Assembly: GCA_900239685.1 (NCBI GenBank)
Contig: OENT01000087.1
Location: forward strand, 124,001-188,000
Source of the DNA: Rotaria macrura
Taxonomy: Eukaryota > Rotifera > Eurotatoria > Philodinida > Philodinidae
DNA: 64,000 bases
Direction: 5' to 3'
A program made the position numbers and the translations under genes. The notes under the pieces were generated by a model. It was not told the origin of the DNA. It saw nothing but the letters and a program-made list of their open reading frames with translations, and did not search any database. This document shows positions 13,080 to 23,671 of this stretch, piece by piece (position 1 is the stretch's first letter; each line of letters starts with the position of its first letter).

Positions 13080-15992
13080 TTCATATGACCTTTCAATATT
13101 TGGCTTTTTTATGATTGCTCAACATTAATTCTGACGAAGATACTGTCGAGTCTTGCAGTCGAAATTTTGCCAATTTTATGTATAATGTTGAAGACTATCA
13201 ATGAGAGAGCATCTTTTTCGTTCGGTTAAAACATTCATTTTCAACAATTTCATATTTCCGGTGCATGCATCTTCCTTTCAAGACAAAACACATGCCTAAT
13301 AGATAAAATTAATTGCAACCTCAATGGCATCTGTTCATCATTTCATCATATTCGCATTCAAGAATATCTTGATCGGTATAAGGTCTTGAGCTATGGTCAT
13401 TGCATGATACACTATCTGAAAAGATTAGTAAAATATTTTGAGTAAAGATCCACATTAGTAATTCCTATAGTATGTACTTTCCTACCACCTAAGATCCATC
13501 GCGGTCATATCTATCATTACATGCAAATGTAGTACAACATGAACATTAACAAATTTTTTTCAATGCACTATCAAAAACTGCACGGTCATATTAGGCAAAT
13601 ACAAATGCATACTAGGCATTCACTGGAATTGAATTCTGCGTAAAAGCTACTTTTCGGAAGGGACGTCGTAGTATGAAAATACGTCCTAATGTCAGCCATT
13701 CCAATTAATTCTCTTCTAAAATAGATTAGTTAATTAGTTGAAGAAAATTTATATCGTGAATGTCTCTCCATACCAAAGGAAAATCGAAAAACATTCAGAA
13801 TATTCTTCACGAGATAAACTGTCTCAATAAGACGAGTCAATACACAAATTTTAGACGGTAGTAAAAAACGTATGTGTTGCTGGTTTTAAAATGATGATCA
13901 ACGTTGTGTATCAGATAGAATCGATAACAATACGTTTCTAATGATTTTAGAATCATAGAGACAAATAGCCAGATATAACAAATAGAGAAGTAGCAGCGTA
14001 GAAAAATTTAGTCATAGAGCCCTAAAAACAAACTCCACTCTTGGACTCGAATATGTTTTAATCCACTTCAACTGATGAATCCAAATTTGTATATATATAT
14101 ATAATATTTACAAAATGTTTATATCACATTAAAATTTGCGATTTTCAAATGCAGTTTATGCATATTCTTGTTCAGATAGCATGCATATACTAAAAGTCTT
14201 GCACGTCTTCAACTAATGTCGTCAATGATGCAGAAAATATTTTGTTAGATATTCCTAATACTGATAAGAATTCATTAACCCTTGATGTAATATGACATGT
14301 AAAAGAATCTATTGTTTAGTCTAAAGTCTGAAAAAATTAACACATTGATGGTTGTTTTAGAAGGCATAGTGCCAATTGTTGCGAACGACTGCGGTTTCCT
14401 GTTGCTATTGATTAAGATAATGTCTTGTTTAAGAATTCGACAAATTTATTTCATAAAATGGTCCCTAAGCTGGATATGTAATGGGCGGTGGGTGATGGGT
14501 TTATCAAACTAATAGACATTGACGGGCTGGTATATTGGGACGACTTTTTATCTGCTCCATCAATCTCTGATCACATATATTGCACAGAGTCACATAAGAG
14601 AGACAGTGTGTATATAATCAACAGTAAATAAGGTGGAGGATCTATAGCAATTACCGAGAGAATCGGTGTATCATCATTTTGTACAAACGTCATGTTAACC
14701 TATTTAGCACACTGTTTTTAATCTGTTAAATCTGTTTGACAGCTAGAAAATTCTTTCAAAAAATGTTTGATTTAACTGACCAAGCTCAATTTATCGTATA
14801 GGGACGAAAGTTTTTGAGGAAAACTATGTATCCATAGAAAGTTCCTATCATTGCATGCATCGTTACGATGAATGATCTTAAATTTGAAATGTTATTTCCG
14901 ACAACCATCATTCTTGTCATGAGATTTTCGCAGAACGATCGTCTGAGGAGAATGAGGCAATGCTTCCAAGATGAAAAAGTTTTTTTTGCAATAGTTATAA
15001 CTGGCTCAAGAGAACTAGAAAACAAACATAGTACTATTACACTTTTTTCTTGGATTGACATGCTCGTCATACATATGTGGCATCGATTCATGAGAATCTG
15101 TCTTATTGATTTACTTTTCAAAAAGATGTTCGCGTAACTTTCACCAGCTAGGATTCCACTAACGTATGTAGAGATTTCTCAGATCTTCGTCTATGAAGCA
15201 AAAAATTTGCGAATATCTTCTGTTTGATGACATTAGCATTCATCCTATTCTTCCTTTCAAATTATATCAACAGATTATCTTCCAGAAAATAATGAATTTA
15301 TGGTCGAATATCAAATGCACTATAAGTCATGTAAACAAAGTGATCATGTTCTCACATGTGCCATGAGTTCATTTTTTTCATTAATTTTATACAAATAAAA
15401 TTTCTTCTTGTATTCAGTTCAAATCAGTGAAGACTCGAAAGTTTTTATATTATCATATTTTTTAGATTATATGATACTTTTTGCATGATGGCATCATTTA
15501 ACAGACAAATCTTCGATAACCGAAACTATATTTTAAACACTTGATTGTGTGATGCGCTGTTGTTTCGAGGAGCATCTTAATTTTGTATTGTTTGTTTTGA
15601 AATAAAGTTTGATCTTCTATTTTAGTGCAACTATCTCGATGGTAGATCAAGTTAACTTTTGACTTTTTTTTTCTAGAAATTTTACCGATGAAACAAAATT
15701 TTCTAAAAGAAAAAGAAAAACCATAAAACAATCTATCAGTGCACTATTAAAGTCAACTTCTTAAATAGTGATGAATTAATGTGATCACATATTTTCATTG
15801 GCAATAATCTCTCGATTGTTTGACTTTCATTGAATATTTACTTGTCGAAAAAGTATTCACCCAACATAGGAAGAATTATTTTGCCCGTCAAAATCAAGCA
15901 CTAAGATTTTAATATTTTCGTCAAATTGAACAAAAAATCATTTTTATATTGTTATATTTTCATAAATAACTTTAAAAGACTTCAAGTTTTCA

Positions 15993-16011
15993 ATATATAT
16001 ATATATATATA
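15993..16011. repeat. (AT)n microsatellite
   Basis: A run of AT dinucleotides about 70 bases beyond the stop of the minus-strand gene ending at 16084. Confidence 0.85.
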
Positions 16012-16083
16012 AATCAATTTTTCGCGCACAGAAAATTTGTTCAATATTAAAATTATTCGCCATTGACATGAGAATGAAAAAGA

Positions 16084-16923
16084 TTAATTAGATTGTAAAT
16101 TTTCTGAATAAAGTATCGAGCATAAATGTATCCACCGTTTAAATGATTTGACAAAATTGATTTGTTTGATATCATGAGGAGTTTCTTGAATCATCGTATG
16201 ATTCATTGATACGCTCGGTAATTCGCTCGAAGATAATAAACGAACATTATCTAATAAAACCATGGCTTGTTCAATCATAGAAACAATTAATTTTCTTAGC
16301 CATTGTTCATCAATATGATCAGGTAAGAGTATATTTAATAGATAATCATATGGTTTTGATGATAAATCAACGTTCGATTTAGAAGAAGATGGTGATTGAA
16401 TAGATTTCTTTCTAACTTTTAATGAATTCGAGACTAAAGATGATCGATTTGTTGAAAAAGAATATTCAGATAAATTTGTTCGACTAGACTGAATAGATAT
16501 TAATTTCCATGACGTAACTTTTTTATTTAATTCTCGTTCTATTTCATCCTTGTAAGCAAGAAGATAAGATAATTGACCTTCAAAAGACAGAGTTTCTCGT
16601 AATAGTTTATGTTTATGATCAATTTTATCGTAAGATGCAACAGTTCCATATAAATTTTCCATTTGAACTTTATGTCGAAGATTTTCTTCATCACTTTTCA
16701 TTAATGAAATTAATCGATGGCGTTCAATCAAATCCTTCCCTGTCAGATCTTCGGTATTCTTCTGAAAAAATATTTTAGGTACTATAACAACACCTAATTT
16801 CACTAATGTTGGAACTAAACTTTCAAATTCATTCGGAAGTAATAGTCGAATATCATCTAATTTTTTTTGATCAATTGCTGATAATGATGAACTAAACTCA
16901 AGCGATGATAGTATATCATTCAC
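16084..16923 (-). CDS. Unknown coiled-coil-like protein, 3' exon(s), 5' end unresolved
   Basis: A long open frame of about 280 codons ends at a TAA at 16084. The protein is rich in Leu, Lys and Glu, with a probable coiled coil in the first half (around ERHRLISLMKSDEENLRHK and LAYKDEIERELNKK), a Ser-rich linker, and a hydrophobic-patterned C-terminal part (LLNILLPDHIDEQWLRKLI). I do not recognise the family. No in-frame ATG exists before residue 75 or so, although the frame looks coding earlier. So the start is probably supplied by an upstream exon spliced to an acceptor such as the AG before 16891 or before 16877. The nearest upstream coding block on this strand is 18493-19203; a phase-compatible join can be drawn, but its donor would be weak. 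It could instead be an independent gene starting at an internal Met. Confidence 0.6.
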   Translation of the reverse strand: MNDILSSLEFSSSLSAIDQKKLDDIRLLLPNEFESLVPTLVKLGVVIVPKIFFQKNTEDLTGKDLIERHRLISLMKSDEENLRHKVQMENLYGTVASYDKIDHKHKLLRETLSFEGQLSYLLAYKDEIERELNKKVTSWKLISIQSSRTNLSEYSFSTNRSSLVSNSLKVRKKSIQSPSSSKSNVDLSSKPYDYLLNILLPDHIDEQWLRKLIVSMIEQAMVLLDNVRLLSSSELPSVSMNHTMIQETPHDIKQINFVKSFKRWIHLCSILYSENLQSN

Positions 16924-18492
16924 ATATGATATGAATTATTTTATTAAAAATCCCATCTCTTAAGAGAATTTTACATTAAAATAATATTACAAATTTTTAC
17001 TCTTTATAAACAAATCATGGCCACGTCCGTATTAGTTCTAACATTATGAAATTATGTTTTTACTGTTTTCCTTTATCATGTCTTAATGTTCCTCGAAAAC
17101 TAACTAGGAAATAATATAAATTTCTAAGTGAACTAGCATAATACACGAAAGTGATAAAAAAAATTACGCAAAATCAAATCATTCATTACACAATTATGAC
17201 AAATTTCACATCCTTGCATGAATCGTTTTCGATATTTAATGAAAATAATGAGATTCATCGACTTTTTATACTTCACATGATCTTTCATGAAAGTGTATAG
17301 TTTTGATCTAGGGAATCTAAATTGATTGGTTATATTATTGAAAGAAAAAAGAAGTCTTTCATTAGTTTTTAACTGTGAAATTTTTCGAAGTTCTTTGGCA
17401 TACTTTTGAGATACGAAATGAAAAAAATCTAGGATAACATTACGCGTTATCTGATTCTTGTTTTTCACCGGATTGAACTAGATTTTCGAACATGATTTTC
17501 ATCAGTCGTTTGATTGTTATCGTGTAACAAACATGAATGTCATTAGCATGGAATCAAATTCGAGAAAAAAAAGACATTAATATGATTTTAAATCTTTCGC
17601 AGTTGTAAATGTATGCCATTCGATGATATATTTCCGGCAATCTTTGAATTATCTATTAATTAATTCGAAGATTCTTTTCCATATGACTCGAATATCGTCG
17701 TACTAAACATAACTCTCTATATATTGCGAATGCGTTGGATTTTTTACTTGCATACAAGCATGTATGATTGTTAGACTTCTTCAACATGTGAATTTGAACT
17801 CGTATGTAAAAAAAAACAACGACGTACATTAATATCTATAGTTAGTTTGACAACTATTGATTTATGTAATGATAACTAGAGTAAACTCGAAAAATACGTA
17901 TATGATGATCTTCATGTATTCGAAATAAAGATTTTCAAAACGAAATCTCACTCCTTATGATTCGTACGATGTGCATCGCTACGGAATGATATTTATCATA
18001 AATCAGCATAGAAGTAAGGAAGAAAAGCATATCTTTTTTTCCTAACTCTAGATAAGCGATAATATATTACGGTACTGTGTAATGTACTCAAATAAATCTT
18101 TGAATTTCTATCGAATACTGCGATTGTAATAAATGGCACCTCTTATCGAAGTTAGCATAGCAACCGGAAATAGCACAATGTCGACACCTAGATGATTAGT
18201 GTAACTTTTGAGATGAGCATAAAAATTGGAAAAAGCGGTCATTTCTAAAATTTCAATTGAGTTTAACCGGCATGATGTCCTGATTATTTTGATTGTTAAT
18301 GTTTTCGATTGATTGTAAGAGGAAGAATAAAAAACAGAATACCAATGCTTAATGAAGTACAATCACAAACGAAAATACTTTTTAAATAAAGATTCAAATC
18401 GAAATCGAGTGAGATCTCGCTCTTGAAGCGATCTCCCAGGGAAGATTATCAATCTCATAATGATAATAAATTGTTACTTGAATTTGATGAAG
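16924..18492. other. Non-coding stretch or long intron
   Basis: No convincing gene. A minus-strand open frame at 17133-17468 has no recognisable domain and no splice partner I can find. If the blocks on either side form one gene, this is its intron of about 1.6 kb; otherwise it is intergenic. Confidence 0.45.
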
Positions 18493-19203
18493 TTATATTT
18501 GAATAATGATAAAACGACTTCTGCTAGCTGATGAAGCTGCCCGAGAGCCTCGTGATTGACTCGATGATACCAGTGAAGGAGCGTATTGTTCGTCTTCAAG
18601 AGGATTATTCGATGAAAAGGACGAATTTCTTGAGCGTCGCATGGAAGATGATGTAGAACTGGAAATAGATAGAGTATCATCATTTTCTGAACGATACAAT
18701 GTTGAATCTGTGATTAATAACTGAGGGGTAAGAAGTCCATTTAAAAATTCTTTTGATTTTTTTCTTCCCGTTGTAGCAATGAGAGGAAGATTCAATCTGT
18801 CCTGATTTTCATCCACAGATAATAATGGACTCAAAGTCGGTTCAAAAGTGAATGTTGGAACAATAGCAGAACGATGTCGCACCGATTTTTTTTTATCGAC
18901 CACAGTAACATTCTGTGCAAATTGAACATGTTTAAGCGGTTCATTGCCCTGAAGCCATTGTTCCACAGCCGCAGTTCGATTCAATAAATCGACTTGTTCA
19001 GGATCCACCCGTGTTACTAAAGGCGAATGATTGGTGATTCGTTCTTTCTGATGGATGCTTCGAGAAGTTGTTTTTGCCAAATTTGTTCTAGTATCGATTC
19101 TATTTTCATAATTAAAAAGAAATCTATTAAATTAACTGTATTAAATAGTTCATTACCGATCATGACTCTCTCTCATTGTCGATGACTTGCGTTGTGTGCT
19201 CAT
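18493..19203 (-). CDS. Unknown protein with Ser-rich C-terminus (two exons)
   Basis: Exon 1 (19203-19157) begins with ATG and encodes MSTQRKSSTMRESHD. A 57-base GT-AG intron (19156-19100) joins it in frame to exon 2 (19099-18493). The spliced product is 217 residues. It has a basic, Ser/Thr-rich N-terminus, a middle segment with VDPEQVDLLNRTAAVEQWL that looks helical, and a low-complexity Ser/Arg C-terminus (SISSSTSSSMRRSRNSS) likely to be disordered and phosphorylatable. No signal peptide, membrane segment or known domain is seen, so I give no function. The intron size matches those of the PKS and RhoGAP genes here. The stop at 18493 may be avoided by splicing to the downstream block at 16084-16923, which lacks its own start; that would make one longer gene. 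Confidence 0.65.
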
Positions 19204-22048
19204 AGTTTTTATTCAGAAGAGATCAGTTTTATTTTCTTGTGTTTTCAACTTGATATGTTTTACAAGTAGTTTTTATCATCGTCTTTTTTATACTTCTCAT
19301 ATATTTTTCTTGAAAGATAACAGTTGATGACGTACTATAAAAAAAAAAGATTACTAAATATTTAACAATCTAGTATCGAATTCTTTGGCTTTTTCTCTTT
19401 CTATTCAAATAACTTATTTCGTTAGAAGGCAAATCAAAGTGCCATTCTATTTCAATAAAATTAAAAGAAATACATATCATGATACTTAAGTTATCTGTGT
19501 TACTTTACAAAGTAGATTTCAATGTTTTTTTTTTCGAAAAAGAAGATATTTATTTTCCTTCACGAATAGATAAATCTTATCTTATAACAGTAGGTTTTTC
19601 TGCTGTTCGTTTAGATTCATATGTTTTTGAATATTTTTTGATTTACTCGTGTTACGACTGAATTCTGAAGGATTAAGATGAACACAAAAATTAAGATCCA
19701 TTAAATATCTGCTATTTTTCCAAAATGTATTGAATATTTATTGTGTGTATTCTTATTTTTGTTACTTCGAAAAACACTGTTTATGCTTCAATATGAAGCA
19801 GAACAACGCAAGGGCAATCTTCTTTTATGATGAGCAGTATCCAAATCGTTTTATGTCGAAAAGATTACTCTTAACAAATAACAAGAGCAAAGATCAACAA
19901 ATAAATTAGAAAAGAAGCATATCGCTTCTGTGCCGCATAATTTTATTCGTGGAAAATTTCGAATTTTTCTTTCTGTTTTAAATAATTACAAGTGCCATAT
20001 AAATCGTGTCCCTCTGCACAACAATAAAAATGTCATTGATCATCTCAATTTCTAGTCAATGTTCAACGATATCGAGTTGCATAAAAAATGACCTTGATAA
20101 CCATTTATCACCAGGAAAAAAACTGTTTATTTATGTTTTTTAAAAACTTCAGCATGTAGTCCATGCAAATCTCCGTCAACTAAATCTTTGTAAATATTTC
20201 CATAGGATTCTTGAGAATCTGGTCAAGTATTTACGTGAGATCGGTGGTTGCTTATCTATCTATGGACACCAATCTATGACAAGCATCTAGTCATGCGTTC
20301 CAAATTCGTAATAGTTTCAAACACTTGATTAACAATACAGTTATCTTCAGCTTAATTTGTTCATTTTAAGATTTGATTTAACATGGATAATAGGAAAATT
20401 GGCATGTTTAATTTTTGAGTCATCAGAGTAGATACGTACTACAAATATGGGGAATCACGTCGACATCTAATCTTTCCTTTAATACTGTGTCTACAGTGAC
20501 ATACTTGAAAAATCCAAAAAATCTTTATCAAGTGTCTTTTATTTATCATGTATGTTATTCACTACAATATCGGTAAAATCGATTTTGATAGTGAATTTAA
20601 AAAAATAGTTTCACGTAACATTGGTTGCAACAAATTTGTTTCGAATATTTAGACAAGAATTTCTTTTCGAAGTAAAAATCTTCAACGCTTAGTTACTCCA
20701 AAATTTTTCAGAAAAAAAGTATTTGCAAAGTTTGAAAATTTAAAAAAACAAGTAAAAATATCTTTGTTTAGTTAGTAAATCGAAATTAGACTTAATAACT
20801 TAAATCGTTAATTGAAAATTATTAACACTAAGTAATTTCAAATAAAGACAATGTACAACGATCGAAGATCAAAATTGTCAGGATGGCCATAGCATATGGA
20901 CATTTTCTATCTCTTTTATTATACCTCACTATTGCACTGTCACTCTGTTCTGTGTATATTTCATCAATATCTTGTGTTCTGATGTCGTGTGTTACTATAG
21001 ACTTTTTCGTGATTGCTTTAATTCAACAATTCCTATTTTCAATATTCAATTTTTTTTATTCATGATTTGTCAAGGTTTTTCAAAAGAATTGTTTCGTGTC
21101 TCTCGTTTTCTTTCAAAATTCTAACACACGCCACTTTATTTTTATATTAATCGTTGTCCTTGAAAGTTTATTTCAGATTTAAGGTGTACGTGAGAGTGTA
21201 CAGCATAGATGTTCTTGATCGTGTGACAGTTGCAACTTCTTTTCTTCTGTCATCACGGTGCCTCATATCAACGGTTAAACATTGAGAACAATTTTTCTTA
21301 ATTTTTTAGGACGAAATCAATAGTTAATACTGGAGATTGCAAGGGTGTAGTTGTGTGGGACGAAGGTGTAGATGATGACATGGACGTGAGTAAAACTTAT
21401 ATAGAAATCCACCGTTTATTGATGAAAACACAAATTCCAATTCCAACCCATTTCAACCAATCCGCTTAGTTTCAGACCGAGAATTAGAATCCATGAGACT
21501 CAAAATCGGTGCACTCCTACACCAATAGTAGCCATCTATCTTCTTCGATTTCAGAAACTGGTATGACGCCTTCTAGAAACTCTTCGTGTGGTGAGTGAGA
21601 AATGCGCCTGAGTTTTCTGTCGCTTGCAACTCTGGAAAAATTAACCATTGGATTATTACAGTCTCATTCGTTTTCACATTAATCTGGATGATGATTCATA
21701 AAAGAATCGTCATTGTTGGAATTTTTTTGGAAGTAGAAATTGTGTCATCCGTTGACAGAGTAGACTTTTTTGCTTCCTTGTTTTTGAAAGTAACTAAGTC
21801 AACATTTATGATACTATGAATAATAGTAGAAGCATCAAGCAAGCCATACAGCAAGCACAATTTTATTATCGCAACCGAAATAGAATTGCTCTCAGAAATT
21901 TTACTAGCCTGGATGTTGTACAGTTTGTATCAGTATAAGATTGAGTCTATAGCATCTGCCATCGGTTATTAATTGATTATATTACTAGCTTCGATTTGTA
22001 AATAACGACAGAAACTCAGAAATTTTCTCTCCTAAAGTGGTTGCTTAA
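19204..22048. other. Intergenic stretch with possible exon relics
   Basis: Mostly AT-rich non-coding DNA. Around 21310-21470 an AG-flanked open stretch encodes GDCKGVVVWDEGVDDDMD-like sequence and then ends in stops. Around 21816-21940 a short frame (MNNSRSIKQAIQQAQFYYRN) occurs. These could be decayed exons of the interrupted gene that follows, but I cannot join them in a consistent frame. Confidence 0.35.
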
Positions 22049-22534
22049 ATGACATATTTGGAACGACGGGAGACTCAAATTCGTGACACTACTGTCCCAG
22101 TCAACGTACCAAATAATGACATTGCAAAATAAATGTATTATCTGAATCGCGTTTGTTACTGTATTGATTACAATGACAATGACATTCACCGTTTAACAAA
22201 CTATGCCAATTGGGCATCACTATCTGATGATGAAGACCGTCTCGTTTATTTTCTTGCTCTTACTCTCAGTCCAGATTTATTCATCGGCAAAGTATTTTTT
22301 CTCAGTGACCAACTTAGCCGTGAAATGTGGGGTCGATTTTATGAGATTGGACAGGTCAGTCATCAATTGATGGTAGTTCCATCACTAGTAATCGCAGGGC
22401 ATACCCGCCGAGTCAATAGAATACTCGCTTTGAAGCAAATATGGTTGCAGGAGAACTACATCGATCCTGTCTATCGACTAGCGCAAAGATTTCGCTCACA
22501 ATCGCAAGCAACAAGAACATGTATAATTTCTTAA
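22049..22534 (+). pseudogene. Small unknown gene interrupted by an in-frame stop; CaaX-like end
   Basis: An ATG at 22049 opens 27 codons (MTYLERRETQIRDTTVPVNV...) that end at a TAA at 22130-22132. In the same frame the next codon is ATG (22133), and the frame runs on to 22534 for 133 residues (MYYLNRVCYCIDYNDNDI...). The continuous charged and hydrophilic character on both sides of the stop suggests one original protein of about 161 residues with a single nonsense change. Alternatively the second ATG is the true start and the first frame is an upstream ORF. No GT-AG intron can remove the stop. The C-terminus is CIIS, a good match to a prenylation (CaaX) box, so the protein may be membrane-attached. 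The family is not recognised. The downstream part has no breaks, so the loss would be recent or partial. Confidence 0.5.
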
Positions 22535-23126
22535 AGTTTTATCACGTACTCGAAACTAAATTTGTCAACGAAAAGATATCTCTATTATTCTTTATTTTTA
22601 CTTCTTTTTCCTTGTTCTTCTTTATCTCTTCGATTTCCCTTTATGTATCATTTGTGTGCATTGCAACCCTTATTATCTAGAAAAGCTAAGCGGTTGGGTG
22701 CGCGTGTCAGTATGTATAATCATATTTAAGCTCGATTCGACGATAAAGAAGTGGTCAATACTATTTGACATACTAATGATGTCAGAACTGATTTTCTTGC
22801 GGAAATTACAGAAAAGAAAACTTCACTGATCAAGTATAGTGGGGAATAGTGTGCCAAGATTCATTTTACAACGAAGAGAGTGTGAAAGGAGAAAGTAAAG
22901 TTCATTTTTTGGATGTCAGTATGTTCGGGTATTTGTTTGAATATTAGGAAGTAAAATAAACATTAGCACTCGCACCTATACCTTTGATCCATAAACAAAA
23001 GCCGAAGTTTTGCAGAGGCACTAAAACTAAATTACTTTTTGTGTGTACTCGATCGACTTCATAAAACGCATCGACAACAAAAATTAAAACTTCTAAACGA
23101 TTATTTGAATCGTTTGTCCCTCCATA

Positions 23127-23157
<31 letters not shown>

Positions 23158-23671
23158 GTCTATATTGTTCTACAATATCAGTTTAAACAAATTTCCCATC
23201 TATTCACTTCTTAGAACACTATTTGCAACATGAAATACTCGACAAATAATTTATATATTCATATTTCTAAAAGGAACAAGTGCCTGTATTTTATTGTCCT
23301 GTTTTGCAATTTTTTCATTTTCTGCGCTAATGTCATCCATAATACGTGAAAACTCATTACGTATGATTTACTATGTACTCACACGATTTGTTTACACAGC
23401 AATGAGAATTGCTGATTTTTCCATATAGTTCTTGTTACTTGATTAGTCAGAAAACATACATCATGTCTCATTTTTATTTCACCCATTTTCTCAATGTTTT
23501 TTCATACTGAGAATTCATCATATTGACACCTTCATCTAATTAGTATAGTCATGAGAATGAACATTTTATTTATTAACAATGTACTTTGACGTGATATAGT
23601 AAACCGTTTAATGTCTCATTTAGAAAGATGTCAGTGGAAGTTTGCAGAAAAAGATTTTACGAAAAGCATAT
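22535..23671. other. Intergenic stretch before the GGT gene 3' end
   Basis: AT-rich and without a supported gene. An AT microsatellite lies at 23125-23144. The minus-strand TTTATT at 23565-23570 (AATAAA when read on the gene strand) is a plausible poly(A) signal for the GGT gene, about 100 bases past its stop. Confidence 0.5.
23125..23144. repeat. (AT)n microsatellite
   Basis: Ten consecutive AT units followed by a degenerate ATTTAT run. Confidence 0.9.

Larger units (their letters stand above)
12966..16083. other. Intergenic stretch, no gene recognised
   Basis: Apart from the PKS 3' end, this AT-rich stretch contains short open frames only. Overlapping frames on both strands at 14786-15137 resemble nothing I know. 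Short AT runs lie at 14090-14103 and 15993-16011. A decayed gene around 14.3-15.1 kb is possible but unsupported. Confidence 0.5.

Noticed and set aside
14786-15137. Overlapping open frames of 90-111 codons on both strands
   Set aside because: No recognisable domain, no splice context, and coding potential on both strands at once suggests chance; a decayed gene cannot be shown.
17133-17468. 111-codon minus-strand frame between the two unknown blocks
   Set aside because: No phase-compatible junction to either block and composition close to non-coding DNA.
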